Positions 36,913 through 56,024 of a stretch of 64,000 nt of DNA are shown piece by piece. The notes under the pieces are model-generated. The model was not told where the DNA came from and did no database searches. It saw only the letters and a list, made by a program, of their open reading frames with translations. This DNA is from Pterobdella sp. o SKG-2022. Its lineage: Eukaryota > Annelida > Clitellata > Hirudinida > Piscicolidae. Where the stretch lies: the NCBI GenBank assembly GCA_964035795.1, contig OZ038325.1, positions 7,618,232-7,682,231 of the forward strand, written 5' to 3'. Each line of letters begins with the position of its first letter. Position 1 is the stretch's first letter. The translations under genes and the position numbers were made by a program.

Positions 36913-38664
36913 ATCATTCATTTTCATTATCAACGTTCAATCATTTTTTTTCCCAATTAAAATTATAGAATCATTTTCTTTTGTTTGGCGTCTGCATTTC
37001 AGATAAAAGGTTCGTAATTAGGTGTTCAAAGTGGGAAATATAAGATGTTATAGAGAAAAATGCAAAAAGGTTTATTGAAAACGTTCTTAGTTCATATTCG
37101 AAAAAACCTTGAAATTTATTTTTTTCATTTATAAGGACTGACAATAAAAATATATATTGTTCTACAGATTAATGAGTAATAAAATGTAAAATTATTAAAA
37201 ACGAAATAGGGATAACTAATGAAATTTATTTTCTATTTATGTTAAACTAAGTGAAAAAATTTTAAAATTCATGAAAAAAAGAGGATGCTGAAGGCCATGG
37301 CTATGCAGCAAAATGAGACATAAGGACTTTTCCTCTCCCCTGTTGAGATAATATCATCTTGTTAGAGTGAAAAATTTCTTTTCAATGTCATATAAATAAA
37401 GTTAATATAAAAATAACGATTTTACACTGGAATATTGTAATTATTTTTTTTTGATAATGATACAATAGTTTAAAATGTTTGAGCTCAAAGCTTTTTGATA
37501 TTCAAATATTAATAGAGATTTTGTAAGATTTTAGATTTAATGTTTCTTTCATAGCCTGTTCTAACAAATATTTTAATTTTTTAAATATCTTATTTTTATT
37601 TTATTAAACATTATCATCAATTATTTATTTTATTCAAAACAAATCAATTCACCAATTCTTGCACATTTCCAGAAAGTTCCAAGAATTCTGTAAAATTATG
37701 TATGCATTAACATAGAGAAAAGTAAAAAAACAGAAGTGAACCCACCCTTCTTTATTCTTATCAATAATTGTAGGCATGATGGCTCTGAGGTATGTACAAG
37801 TGCAGATGAGAAGCAAAATGACACCAAGAAGACTTTGAAAGTTGAAAATGGCGGACTGGAATAAAAAATAGAAATTACTGTTGATTAATATTGATGAATA
37901 TTAATTTTGAGGTTTTAACTATGATTCTCAGTAATTTATATATGAAACATTTTTATTTTCTATAAAGTTAAAAAACTGAAAAAACATTTAAGAAATTTGA
38001 ACAAGTATTGGAAAAAAAAATTCAGTACCATTATGAGTTTTTAATGATCATCAAAGTAAAAGTGTTTTAACTAACGTAACTATTTTGGTTAAAAGCGGAT
38101 TAAGGTCTTGAAAAGGGTTGTTAAAAAACTATTCAGAAAAAAATTTTTTCAAACTAAAATTTGTATCACAGTTAACAAATAGCTCTTTTTTTTATTGCGA
38201 ATGACTTATCACATAGCTTTTGATAAAGTCTTCAACTTACATGTTGCTTCAAGATTGTGAAAGCTTGAAATGATCATGGTCAAAAGAAAAACATTAATCA
38301 CATTTATATACTATTTTAGTGAAATTAATTCGAAACTTTTTGGAGACAAATTGGTTTGGAAGGTCATGTAGTTACACATCGTTGCATGATTGAGAGTCTT
38401 ATCGACCAAGAACCAAAACATTAGTCACTTCAAAACTACAGACTTGAAAAACTTTGAAAAAAGTGATATAAATTTTTATTTTTTTAAACAATGACTAATA
38501 AATTATTTACAAAAATTCATCTTTGATTCCTAAATAGCTCGATAAAACATTATTATCAAATCCACTCTTGAAAAGAAAACAAAAGAAATAATAAAAATAT
38601 CGTTAAAGCCATTAAAAAGAACACTGAGAACGTCATTCTTTCTTTTGTAATTCTTTTTAAAAAA
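36913..38664. other. Convergent intergenic region of CSN1 and the AFG2-like gene
   Basis: It contains both 3' UTRs. One exon-like patch at about 37775-37863 is open in two frames (see findings). Otherwise AT-rich without recognisable features. Confidence 0.45.
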
Positions 38665-44187
<5,523 letters not shown>

Positions 44188-44518
44188 TAGCTATTATTTG
44201 TAACTTTAAGAGATTAAAATATTGTGTTTCATTCAATTTTTTTGAATGAAAGTTTCTATAAGCCCGAATTAACTTTTAAAAATTTAATTTACTCATTTTT
44301 ATTTAGAATCAAACTAAAAATTCAAATTTTAAATTTTAGAAATATAAAACTTTACAAAAAATTACTTTTTGCTCAAAGTAGTAACTTTTAAGCAATTTTA
44401 CACGTTTACTTTTATTTACGTTTACTATTAACAGTTTGATGATATTCCATAAAATTATATCAAATAAACTAAAGATTTCATTTTCTTTTAATTTCTTTCA
44501 AAGCATAGAGCATTAAAC
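44188..44518. promoter_or_regulatory. Shared divergent promoter region of the AFG2-like gene and TBL2
   Basis: Only 331 bp separate the two outward-facing start codons, so both 5' UTRs and promoters must fit here. The sequence is AT-rich; I see no clear TATA or CCAAT box. A bidirectional promoter is inferred from spacing alone. Confidence 0.5.
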
Positions 44519-47500
44519 ATGTCTGAGAACTCAGAATCTTCAATGCCGGCAATCCTAGTCGCCTTGATCGCTGTGGTTATAGCTTTACTTGCCGCCTTTG
44601 TCTCAAATGCCTTCAATTTTTTCAAAATACTTTTTGATGATGATAAAATCCAGAAAAGTATATTTCAATTATTTTTTTCTAAATCAATACCAGCTTTGGA
44701 ACATAATATATTATAAATTTAAGAAGTAGAAAACGTTACAAATGAAGATTCAGAAAAATTGATTCAACTTGAAAAATTGGGAAATGGCGATAAAAAAGTT
44801 ATAAAAAAGAAGCAACAAGAAAAAGCTGCAAAGTTCTCCCATGCCTGGCTTGCCACTACCCTCAAGTCCCATATAGGCAACATCACTGGTCTTTCCTTTA
44901 GCTCCAATGGAAAATATCTTGCAACCAGTGGAGATGGTGTGTTTCATTGTTGTTTCTATTTTCATCTTTATTCTAATACAATTAACAACTTAAATAGTGT
45001 TATTGATATTTTTAATGATGGTTAAAATTTATTTTTCCCACTATCAAAAGATAGATCATGTTATGTGTGGGTAATGAAGGATTGTCTGCATAACAATCCC
45101 AAGTAAAATTACTTCATTTTTGAGTATTATTACTATTAATTTATTTTCTATGCTATCTATCTATCTATCTTTTATTTATCTTTCCATTTATCTATCTACC
45201 TATCTATCTATTTATCTATCATTCATCTCAAAACCCTTCCATCCAAGGTCCGTGAGAATCAATATAGAGTTTGATTATGCTAGCAAGATCTCTTTCAGTC
45301 CAGATAACAAGTTAGTGCAATTAATAAAAGTTGTAATAACTTATGTAACCTTTGAGAATCTTATCGATAATCATATATAGTATTGATGTTATTTTTTTTT
45401 TCTATAATAATACAAAATCATTTAATCATGTCTTTTTAGTTCAATTTTATTCACCAAGGGCTGGCTTTTTGAAAGATTTATCTTAATATTAGCTACACCT
45501 ACCAATGACTCCTCTTTCAATACACATGCACACATACACAAACAGAGCTTTCCTAGTATCAATGCAGCAAGAATCTTTAGTAAGAGTGTATAAGTTGAAC
45601 AAGAAGGAGAATGGGGCTCTGGGCAAGATAACACCCTCTTTAGATTTCCCCATTGTATGTGTAATACTCAATACATCTATAATAGCTTTAATAAACGCAG
45701 CGACAGAAAGATGTGTTTTATAATATTACTGCTAATTCAAGGAATATTTGTTATAAAATTTGCAAAAATGAAAAAAAATTAATCCAAGTTTTTAGGCTAT
45801 TTTAAAATGATTATATAACAAAATTAATTCAACACAACACATAAAAGGTTATTTGAACACTACAATTCATGACGAAATGCAAACATACAATGCTTCATAA
45901 ATGAAATATACACCCATGCTTAATTTATAACAATAATACATATCCATTTGTATAACATAAATAACTATATAGATAATAAAATTACCTATATACACACACA
46001 CACACACACACTCATCAACAGGGAGTGAAACAGAACGTGCTGATGCTGCAGATAGCTTCTGATGGTTCCTTTATTGCAGTCTGCCTTGAGGATATTACCA
46101 TTATATTTGACATCAAGGGTTGGTGTTGAGAGGTTAATGCTAGCTTTCTAGGAATGTTTGAATGTGTTTTCAATTATATTTTTTTTCAATTGATTTTTAT
46201 CAACTTAGAGATGTCTTCAATGGGTAAATTATTTTAGAACTTACACTACAATCACAAATATGATTATAGTAACTTAAACCTTAGTAGTTCTAGACCAAAT
46301 ATATTGCATATATGAAGGAAACTACCTTACTCAGGCAGCCAACTAGCCACCATAGACACTCCTGAACTGAAACATTCCTGTATCGACCCCTTGGCTAAGC
46401 TCTTTGCTTTCTCTGGTCCGTATACCATGTTTTTATTTAGTTATTTTATCTCTTCTATCATCTTTCTGATTATCTGTTTTTTTTAATTATCTATCTATCT
46501 AACCCTAATCTATCTACCCACTTATATACCCATAGGTTTTACGTCACAGGTGAGTGTATGGGAGGTGAAGTTCAAGAAAGGTGAATTTATAGGAGTTTCC
46601 AAGGCTTACTTCATTGGAGATCATCGAGCTTCAGTTTTGTCATTTGCATTTAGTGGTGACTCTAAAAGGTGGAGGGCTGGGGGAGGGGTGGTTGTTAGGG
46701 TTGTTGTGTTGATTATAATATAGCAAGGTTATGGTGAAATTTTTAGCATTATTGGTTGCAAAAAAGTTTTCCAATTTTTGAGACACGTTAATGCACTTTT
46801 AAGCAATATCAATAGTCATTAACGTCGATATCAAGGTAAATCTAACGTTAGTAAAAACTTTTTGGAGTGAATGATACGTTATGATATTAACGATAATAAT
46901 GCTATCAATAATATCATCAATAATAATTGTGACATACCATCATTATAAATACTGACCTCAAATCACTAGACTGGTGACCCTATCGAATGACAGAACTTGG
47001 AAATTATGGGATGTTGATAGTGAGTAGTTGAGTTATATCATTTAGTTTATGATAGAATCATAATACAATGCTTTCCATTGGTGGAGAATAATTTTGAATT
47101 TAATTTTTTCGATATAATGAATTGATATAAGTGCTTGTCTTATATTATTTTTTTTCCGTTATTTTTTATTTTCAATAAAATTTTTTTTAATTGATTCTAT
47201 TTTGTTCTATCATAATTATGTTCATAAATATGCATATAATATTGGAACCACTCCTTTTTTTCAGTCGACTACGTCAAAGGTCAAGAACCAAAGCTGATAA
47301 AGACTTGGTCTTCTGAATCTATAATCAATATGGATACTTCTAGTCCTGTCCATATGGCATTTTCCACCAATGGCCTTTCAGTATCGATTGCTAGAGGAGA
47401 GAGGTTATTGATGTATAACGTCAATAGAGAGGAGCCAGAAGAGATAAACGACTTAATGATTGGTTGGTGTCTCATTAATATTCACGTGTTTCTCACAGGT

Positions 47501-48219
47501 TTATGACCAATTAAAGGAATATGGTTTGAAAAAACGCACGCTTTAGATAGGAAGGATTGGAGATTAACATTTTTTTTTCATAATTAGACCAAATCTGACC
47601 ACCTTCAGTATATTGAAAATAAAACCGGATTTGAAATCAGCAAACTAAGGCTATTAACACTAACATTCTACTATCATTACTTATCACCGTTTTACGTCCC
47701 TTTTTATGCTAGCATATTAATTAATAATGTTATAAAATTGCGCAGGAGAGACGAAGGGCTTGGTATACAGTCCAGATGATGATTACGTGGTGGTAGCTGG
47801 TAACAGAACTCTGCTTGTTTTGCACAATGTTCAAGGTGGTTGTGTCAAAATGACAGTTACCGTTTTTTGTTGAGAATATTTTTACAGCTTTTTTTGTTTT
47901 TTTTTAATGTTTTTGTTGAATGTTAAAATATCTTTAAATTTGTTAGCTTATTTTTAATTTTAGCCTTACTAATAATAGTTATTATTTTTTACTTATTATG
48001 GTTTTTTTTTTAGTTATTGTTTTAGTTATTATTATCATTATTACCACCACAGGCCTCAAAGCACTGGTAGATGACTTGGATGAAAAGCAGAAGCACACAA
48101 AGACCAAGTTGATGCAAGAGAGGATGATTGAGATGATTAAAAGCACTCGGTTGGTTGGGAGTGTTGGTGAAAAAGGTTTGGGGATGGTGGTTGGTTGGAA
48201 GATTATTATGAATAATTGA
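44519..48219 (+). CDS. TBL2: Transducin beta-like protein 2, WD-repeat ER membrane protein
   Basis: Twelve exons in consistent phase give 463 aa (human TBL2 is 447): 44519-44657, 44724-44936, 45051-45102, 45248-45310, 45546-45654, 46022-46118, 46335-46415, 46536-46668, 46970-47019, 47265-47462, 47746-47835 and 48053-48219. One hydrophobic segment at residues 10-32 (ILVALIAVVIALLAAFV) is the N-terminal membrane anchor. Lys-rich linker follows, then WD repeats: TLKSHIGNITGLSFSSNGKY, SVWEVKFKKGEFIG, VLSFAFSGDSKR and LSNDRTWKLWDVD. The last exon is a charged helix (LVDDLDEKQKHTKTKLMQER), as in TBL2. In mammals TBL2 binds PERK at the ER and supports ATF4 translation during stress. Donor 47463 is chosen over 47498 because it matches the length of the TBL2 repeat. 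Confidence 0.92.
47686..47716 (-). mobile_element. Short retroposon tail, copy 4
   Basis: On the minus strand: atgctagcataaaaagggac then gtaaaacggtgataa, in TBL2 intron 10. Confidence 0.4.
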
Positions 48220-49249
48220 TTGTGGTGAGGGATGATGATGGATTGGTTTTACTATTTTGATTTTTGAATTAGTTATGTTGGTTTTTTTAATCAAGTATTT
48301 CATTTATGTTTCTATTTTCATTTTAATTGATTATTTATTTTAATTATTAAAAATTTACACAGCGCTAGAGTCGAGTCATTCAGCAAATAGTTTCAACAAT
48401 TCTGTATTAATCTTCATCTGTTCACTCGATTATTTATACAATAAGTTTTTCATTAAACGCCAAAGGTTCTTTTATTACTTATCTAAAACCTGAATGGTCT
48501 GTAAACCATTATCGACTAATCTAACCTCGGAGATAACATCGTTTAAGATACGTTTCACGCTAAAGTTTTTTTAATTAATGTATTGGTATATATTTTAAAA
48601 TTTTGAGTACTCAGTTTATACAAAATTCGTACCAAAAAATTGAGTAATGTCTCGATTAGTAACTTCAATCAATTCAGCTGTGTAAAAAAGCAACTCTAAA
48701 AAGATTTAGTCACTAAAAATCATTACTCGAGAAAAAATTTTAAAAAGTAAAGAAATTAAAGTTTAAAATCCAAAATTTCCTCTATAATTAATTATTTGCT
48801 ATCTTACTTTTTGCTGTACGTGATCGTTTTGGAAAGTTTGAAAATCTCATTAATTTCGCATGCGCCTTTTTTATCGCTCGTGTATCCAAATTAAAATTAC
48901 TTGTAAAAATCGTCTAGTTCATAAACTTCTTTATTAGATTATTGAATGTGCCTTTAAATAAGATTTGCAGATTTTCATCGTAGTTAGAAAACACCGGTGC
49001 TGCGCAACTAAAATACAACTAACCTTTTCGCCACGATACTGTGATGAAGAACTATTTAGGTAGACGGTATTACTTTATTTCAAAGTTTTGACCGTCCATG
49101 ACCATCAACTAATCTTCTCTCTGAGCAGTGTTTTCAATTTATTTCTAAATAAAACTAAATTTTTATTAGAAGTAGTAGAAGTGACATTTATTAGAAAGCT
49201 TACAATTAATAAATCAAATCTACATGTTTCAAGTTCACGAGTAATTGGC
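48220..49249. other. TBL2 3' flank up to the assembly gap
   Basis: No exon seen on either strand. Missing 3' exons of TBCD would be expected on the minus strand here or in the gap, but none is recognisable. Confidence 0.5.
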
Positions 49250-49449
49250 NNNNNNNNNNNNNNNNNNNNNNNNNNNNNNNNNNNNNNNNNNNNNNNNNNN
49301 NNNNNNNNNNNNNNNNNNNNNNNNNNNNNNNNNNNNNNNNNNNNNNNNNNNNNNNNNNNNNNNNNNNNNNNNNNNNNNNNNNNNNNNNNNNNNNNNNNNN
49401 NNNNNNNNNNNNNNNNNNNNNNNNNNNNNNNNNNNNNNNNNNNNNNNNN
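49250..49449. other. Assembly gap of 200 N
   Basis: Exactly 200 N. The true length may differ, since round gap sizes are often placeholders. Confidence 1.
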
Positions 49450-49611
49450 ATATGCTTAATGACGTCTGAGAAAATTTCTATACATTAATTGAATGATTAT
49501 TTTTATTTAAAATCATTTATGTAAAAATTAATTGTTTCAAAAAAAACATATCTGAAAAATCAACTCAAAAAGCCATTAAACACAGGAAAATGCAACACCA
49601 CAGATAATTAC

Positions 49612-52600
49612 CTATGAGTGGAAAGATGAAGGTGAGAGTGGCTTGCTAAGTGACATGTCGTCTTTTCTATAGCTTCCATAGTACCTTCTCTCACCCTGTG
49701 TTGTGTCGGTGATGTTTGATTACAGTTTGTTGTGCATGCGTAATTTTTGACGAGAGATTATTGTAGTGCTGCGACATCTGATTACAAATTATGTCGTTTT
49801 TACTAACCATTAGAAAGAAAAGTAATTAATTTTGAACTTCGATATATTTATTTAAGCTTTTATTATAGTTCAATCACCTGCTTGTATCAGAGTAATAAAA
49901 CTTAGCCTTATCAATCATACAACACAGACTCACCTAGCCCCCACATCACCCTTTTCTCCTCTGGTATAATCGTCCATATTGTGCACCGCCACCCCATAGA
50001 ACCACCCTACTAACCATCCGTCTATATTGGTCTCTTGTGCCAATATTATTCTGTATGTTGTGAGAGATTTGGTGTATGGAAGTTTAATGATAAAAAGCAT
50101 TTAAGATTGATATGTACAAAGTTTGCGTTCGATTGCGGTCACACAATTTTGCGGTCAATTGTGTACACACAACGCTAAATGGTTATATATATTTGAAAAA
50201 ATATAACACAAAAATATCTACACAACCAAACATAACAGTACTAACTTCCCAAGGCTCTTGACTGCCTCAACTCTTTCATCTACATCAGTCTCAACCCCTT
50301 TAGCTTCTTCCAACCTCTTTTCCACCTCCTCCTCACTCACCCTCCCATCAATCAATCTTCCACTCTTCTCCCCCTCACCACCTTCATCGCTCAAAACCCC
50401 CATCAATATAGACTTTTCAGGGTATAGTGCGTGTAAAATCAAATTATTTACCACCTCTTTATACAACCCATTCAACGTGCCGTCGTGCTTATAAAATCCT
50501 TTTGGGAATCTGCAAAAAAGAGCTAAGATCCCTCTTCTTACCAACTTTCCGCTCACCTTTCCCACCTTCAAAATCTTCAAACTCTCTTTCAGCCACCCTT
50601 CTGTCAAGTGGATTATTATTTTTAATAATAATGATAATAACTATTCTTTTTATTATTCTTATTATTTTTATAAGACCCTGCAACCTACTTAGTTTATCAG
50701 TGGGTAGGTTAGGATGGTTGCACAACAAACTACTAAATGCATCTAGTGCTGCTTCCTTAAAATAAAAAATAATAACAATATTATGACTATTAGTATTTTA
50801 CATAATTGCTATTTCATTGAAAATAGTAAAAGAATTGTATCGATGTTATTAAATTTTTGAATAATTGGGTGCATAAAAAGTGTTGTGGTATAAGCGGTGG
50901 TTTAAAGGGAAATCCATCATTCAGACGTGCTCGTTGTCTGGGTACTGCACGACGTTAAATACAAACGAGAAAAGATTCTGCAAAAGGAAGCCCAAACTGG
51001 ATAATAAACTAATGTTTCAAATAGTCAAAAATACTAACTTGTAGATCCAAGTACATCGTTTTGATACAAGAGAAGGTGAATTCTAGCCAAGAATCTATAA
51101 ATATTGTGACAATAGTAATAAATGTAACAGCAATACAAACAATAACGAATAAGTCTAAAAATAAAAATAATAATAGAATAATAAAAAAATATTAATGAAA
51201 CAAAAAAAATAATATCAATAATGATAACAATAACATCACCAACCAACCATGAACCTCTTCAGATATAAGACCACTACAACACTCGTGAACTTTCCTTATG
51301 AAGATGCACACTGCATTGGAGTCATAGATATATAAACGAGAATTCTAATAATAACAATAATAAAAAAATAATAGAAATAATAATATTAACAATAAGAATG
51401 AAAAGATTTGTTTTTGAGGTTTTTTATAAAATAGCTTTGCATTAAAAAATTTCCTCCAAGTGAAGCGCTTTTTTATGACTTTTCACCATTATAAGCATAT
51501 TTATACTTTTATTATTATCACCATTATAATCAGAGTACACAAACCTGCCCCAGTCAACATATCATTGTGTATTCCCCTCAAGATGTTCAACTGTTTCAAC
51601 TGTGGATGAGAGGTAGGTGGTGGTGTATAAATGGGTAAGTGATGGGTGGGTGTAGGTGAAGTGGGTGTACACGTGGCCGCTAGATGTAGGTTGTTAGGTA
51701 TAAAGGTAGAGTGGACGATGGGTGTATGTGGATGGTAACGGGTGTTTAGGCATGTAAGTGGTTGATTGGACATACAAAATACACAAACCTCTCTTAGTAA
51801 GCCTTCTATACGCGGCAGGAAGGGTGATATAATGTCATTGAATTTTCTGAAAAAGGTTCCAACTAATATTATTTAGTTAATCCTCTCTATCTCAAAAATC
51901 ATTATCACCCCCAACCGTCATTATTATCATCATCACAACCGCATCATTCTCCAACCACCCTTTCCACAACCTCCGCCCCCATCATCATCACCACCTATTA
52001 ATAGCCCCAGCATGTCGATATAAAGATGGGATGACGTAAGCACACGATAGAATACATGAATGACGTGTTAGAGCTTCTGTTTTACGGCTTGTTGATTGGT
52101 CCAATAGTTCGTATAACTCTGCGGCGGTTTGTTTAGGGTATGAAGAAGAGTGGTGTGGGTGTGAAGTGGGTGCTTGGAGGTGAAATTAAAGTGGTTCTGA
52201 TATTGAATAGCTGAACTTGGGAAGTTGAGTATTTAGAAGAAAAATTTCTAATAAGTTGATGTAAAAACAAAATTTATAAAAATAGCAACCTTTATGACAG
52301 AAACGATCAAAGTTGTATTCAACTAATGAAGCCAGACTCTCTGCTACTAAACGTCTTATGGATCTGAAACAAATATGATTGTTAAACGTTACAAAAATAC
52401 CTCATACATATATACAACGAGAACAATAACTAAAGAAACAAACACACATAAAATTAAACAACCAAACACATAAAAAAGAAAAAATACGCATGAACGTAAA
52501 AACACATAAAACGCACATAATCAAAAAACATATAAAAACAATCACATAAACACTAACAGGTTCCAATGAGATAGCTTATAATGCATCAAATGATCGAGGA

Positions 52601-55600
52601 TGCTTGCTTTGTATTCTTCATCTATGTCACTCACTTTGCCACTGTGTGTGTGTTCAAACAAAAAATTGCACATATACTTGAAATATTCATGTGAAACTAA
52701 GCTGAAAAAACAAGAAAAGCTCAAAATCCAACTTGAAATCAAATTCTTAAAAAATCTCTTTATTAAATTAAATTATATTAAAAAACAGTCGCTAGAGGTC
52801 ACCTAATAGACAGATAAGTGTTGTTGATATTGCCCACAGCATGATAATCACAAGTTGTTATTAGGAATATTCCGTGTCTTATGGTTGACTGCGGATAGTG
52901 GTGAGGAGAGTGATAGTTAGTGCTATTGTAGATAGTGATGAAAGAGGCATTGAAATTATGAATAATGTAGTTGATAATGAAAACACCATTGAAACCGGTC
53001 ATAATAAATTAACCATCATAACTAACTTCACACAAGCAAAACATCTAATCTACTACATCTACATTGAGTTAACCTTTATAATTACCTGCTCACAACTAAA
53101 ATTTCAACCAACTAAACTCACCATAAAACAATACCCTCATAACTACTACACATAAAAAAACCTCTCAAGATCCGCCAACCACACCCTGCCACTCACCTGT
53201 CTCCCAACCAACTCTTGAAGTGCAGCAGATGCGGCTCTCCTCACTGTTATTTCTCTATCGAATAGGCTTGTCACTATCAAAGAGCTGCGAATAATGGAGG
53301 TTTTAATACCAGAGATAATAAATAATTAGATTATGATTTTAAACTGAAGACGTCGACTATGAGGTAAAAATTCCATCTAACCAAATACAAATCATTTTTC
53401 ACGGCAAAATTTCCACTTACACATCAAACTAAAACACTGTAAGTCTTCCTAACAAACCAAAGAAGCAACCGTATACACAAAACAACTCAACAGCCCCTGC
53501 CCCTCTCCTTTTCTTCCCTCTCCCCTCCCTCTTCCCCCACCAACCTAACTAAAGCCTCGACATCATGGAGATGGTATGCCCTAGCGAGTGACCATGCGAT
53601 GAATGATGAAGCATCCCTCACGTTGCACCCCACTGAACAGGATCCTCTCTTCTCTTCGTATGACAGGCCTTTGTCTACCAGGTCCACCACTAGGTTGATG
53701 CCATCATCATCATCATCATTCTCATCATCACCACCATCATATAATGATGAGAATTACATAATTCTTCGAAACTTTAAACTAATCACATAATGCAAGTCAC
53801 TTTATTATTATTATTATTAATGTAATGTAAAAACGCCCACGTATAACACAAAAGCCAGCTCGCTACCTGGTGTTAACATACTACCAAAAAAACACGATCC
53901 AGCCAACAAAACTCCACCATACACTGACCTCTATCCAAGTGCTCTTCCAATATCACCCCTCTATGGCACAACTCTCCCAGACAGAGGCAGCCTGGTGTTG
54001 TGTGATGTGGTGGTAGTTGAGGGTTGATGGTGTGGTAAAGGTAGTGGTGTGATGGTACAGTGTGATTATGGTGTGGCATAATCTTTACAATGTATTTATC
54101 ACTGTGTTTCAAAAAACTGCTACAAATGAACTAGTATATAATAACAACTATATTAGTTATTTCATAAGTTGACAACCAATCAGAAGCAACCTCCATGCCA
54201 AGCACTATCATCATGTCGATCTTCAAAACACTCAAAAACTGCATCGAGAATCTGATTGGCCAAGCTCTTAGACAACCTTGATGCTATTCGACCAATCCTG
54301 GTTGAGCAGTTTCAAAATTGTCTAAATTAATTATTTTTCATTATTATTATTAAAGACCAACCCTTTAGCACAGGTCCACCTTACTGTGGTTTGTGAATCC
54401 TTCAGTCCTTCCAGCAACTTATCTGTTTTTGTTATTAGTTACTTTGTTAATATTATTTTTATTATTATTAGTAGTAGTAGTATTAGTATTTTCTACTATT
54501 TTTTGATACGGGTTATAAAAAACAGTGTTATCCACACAATATAATGATACCCAGACCAATATAACTCTTCTTATCAAGCAACATCATCAAAACACTAACG
54601 CACGACTTGTTCAACCAGATCTTCAACATCTTCGTCTTCATCCTCATCATCTTCTTCAAGCTTGACCACATCTTCAACCTGATTGGCCACTTTCAAACTC
54701 TCAGCCAGTGTTCTTCTTCCCATTGTGTATCTGTATTGACGATTTATTTTTGGAGTTTTTGGAAAGATTACATTGTTATTTTTGAGTAGATATATAACTA
54801 GATAGATAATTTAGGTAAAACCTCTATCTACAACCAACCTTACAAACATTTGTCTTCATCAAACCGCCAAGAAATCATTCAAGCTCTCGCTTCTACCTAT
54901 TCTCTAAACCTCTAGGCCCTTATTTTCCACCTCAACTCTATATTCGCAACGTCCTCAGCCTTAAATACTGCACCACCACTCTAACCTCCAAGCGGCAAGC
55001 TTAGGAGGTAGCATCGACAAAGCAACTCTTTGAAGAATTTTCAAAACCATTTTTCTGTCTACTGTCTCTGGCCATTCTGCGTCTAGAAGGTTATATATGC
55101 TTTCGCCTGCATTGATGGAGATAGAGGTTGTAGGAGGTTGGTGATAGTTGTAAATAGGATTTTTGAGTTAGCTGTAGTAGGCTTGTTAAATGGAACAGTA
55201 CGAGTTAAAATGTATTTATATATATTTTAATTAAATAAAAAAAAATTTTTTATAATACAAAATAGAATAAAAAAATGAACGTGTGAAAAAAATATAATCA
55301 CTCACCATAATAAGCTAAGTCTTTACGGTGAGCATGTTTAAAAAAATGCGCCAAAAAATTCAAGCAGCCAGCCCTCAGCAAGCTGCTATTGCTGTTGCTA
55401 GAAGCAGCTGTGATAATAGCTTACAATCAAACATGGTTATTTAGTAATTTTAATTTAAAAAGTGGTTCTTTATTACAAAAATTATATATTAAAATATATA
55501 AACTGGATATAAAAGCAACAATTCTTGAATATATGCATAATTAAATAATTGTTCTTCTATCTATGAAAATAAAATAATTTACTTCATTATTAAAAAAAAT

Positions 55601-55958
55601 TAAATATAATTAGTTATATAAATAAACCTTAATCTAAATAAATTTATCAATACCTGGAGAAGCTATATAAGAATGAAGTATATAAATAAATAAAATCATT
55701 TTTAACATTGCGTTAGTTAAAAGCTATTTTAATCTCAAAACAAACAATATTTGAAATTAAAATCATCTTACACTCCTTCACATCCACAATCACCTTCTAC
55801 CCCGACCATCATCATCACTCCCCATCCTTCTCACTTACTCAATATAGTATCTCGGACCCATTGAACCACATTCTCTAAGTGATGCTCTTTGACATCGGGT
55901 CTAAGATGGGTGGTCGTGTTTTGAAAATTTTTGTGAATTAGTTTTTCAAATAAACACA

Positions 55959-56024
<66 letters not shown>

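Noticed and set aside
47463..47498. Longer version of TBL2 exon 10
   Set aside because: Also in phase, but the extra residues break the match in length to the TBL2 WD repeat.
49088..49469. Open frame running through the gap
   Set aside because: It is mostly N and has no sequence support.
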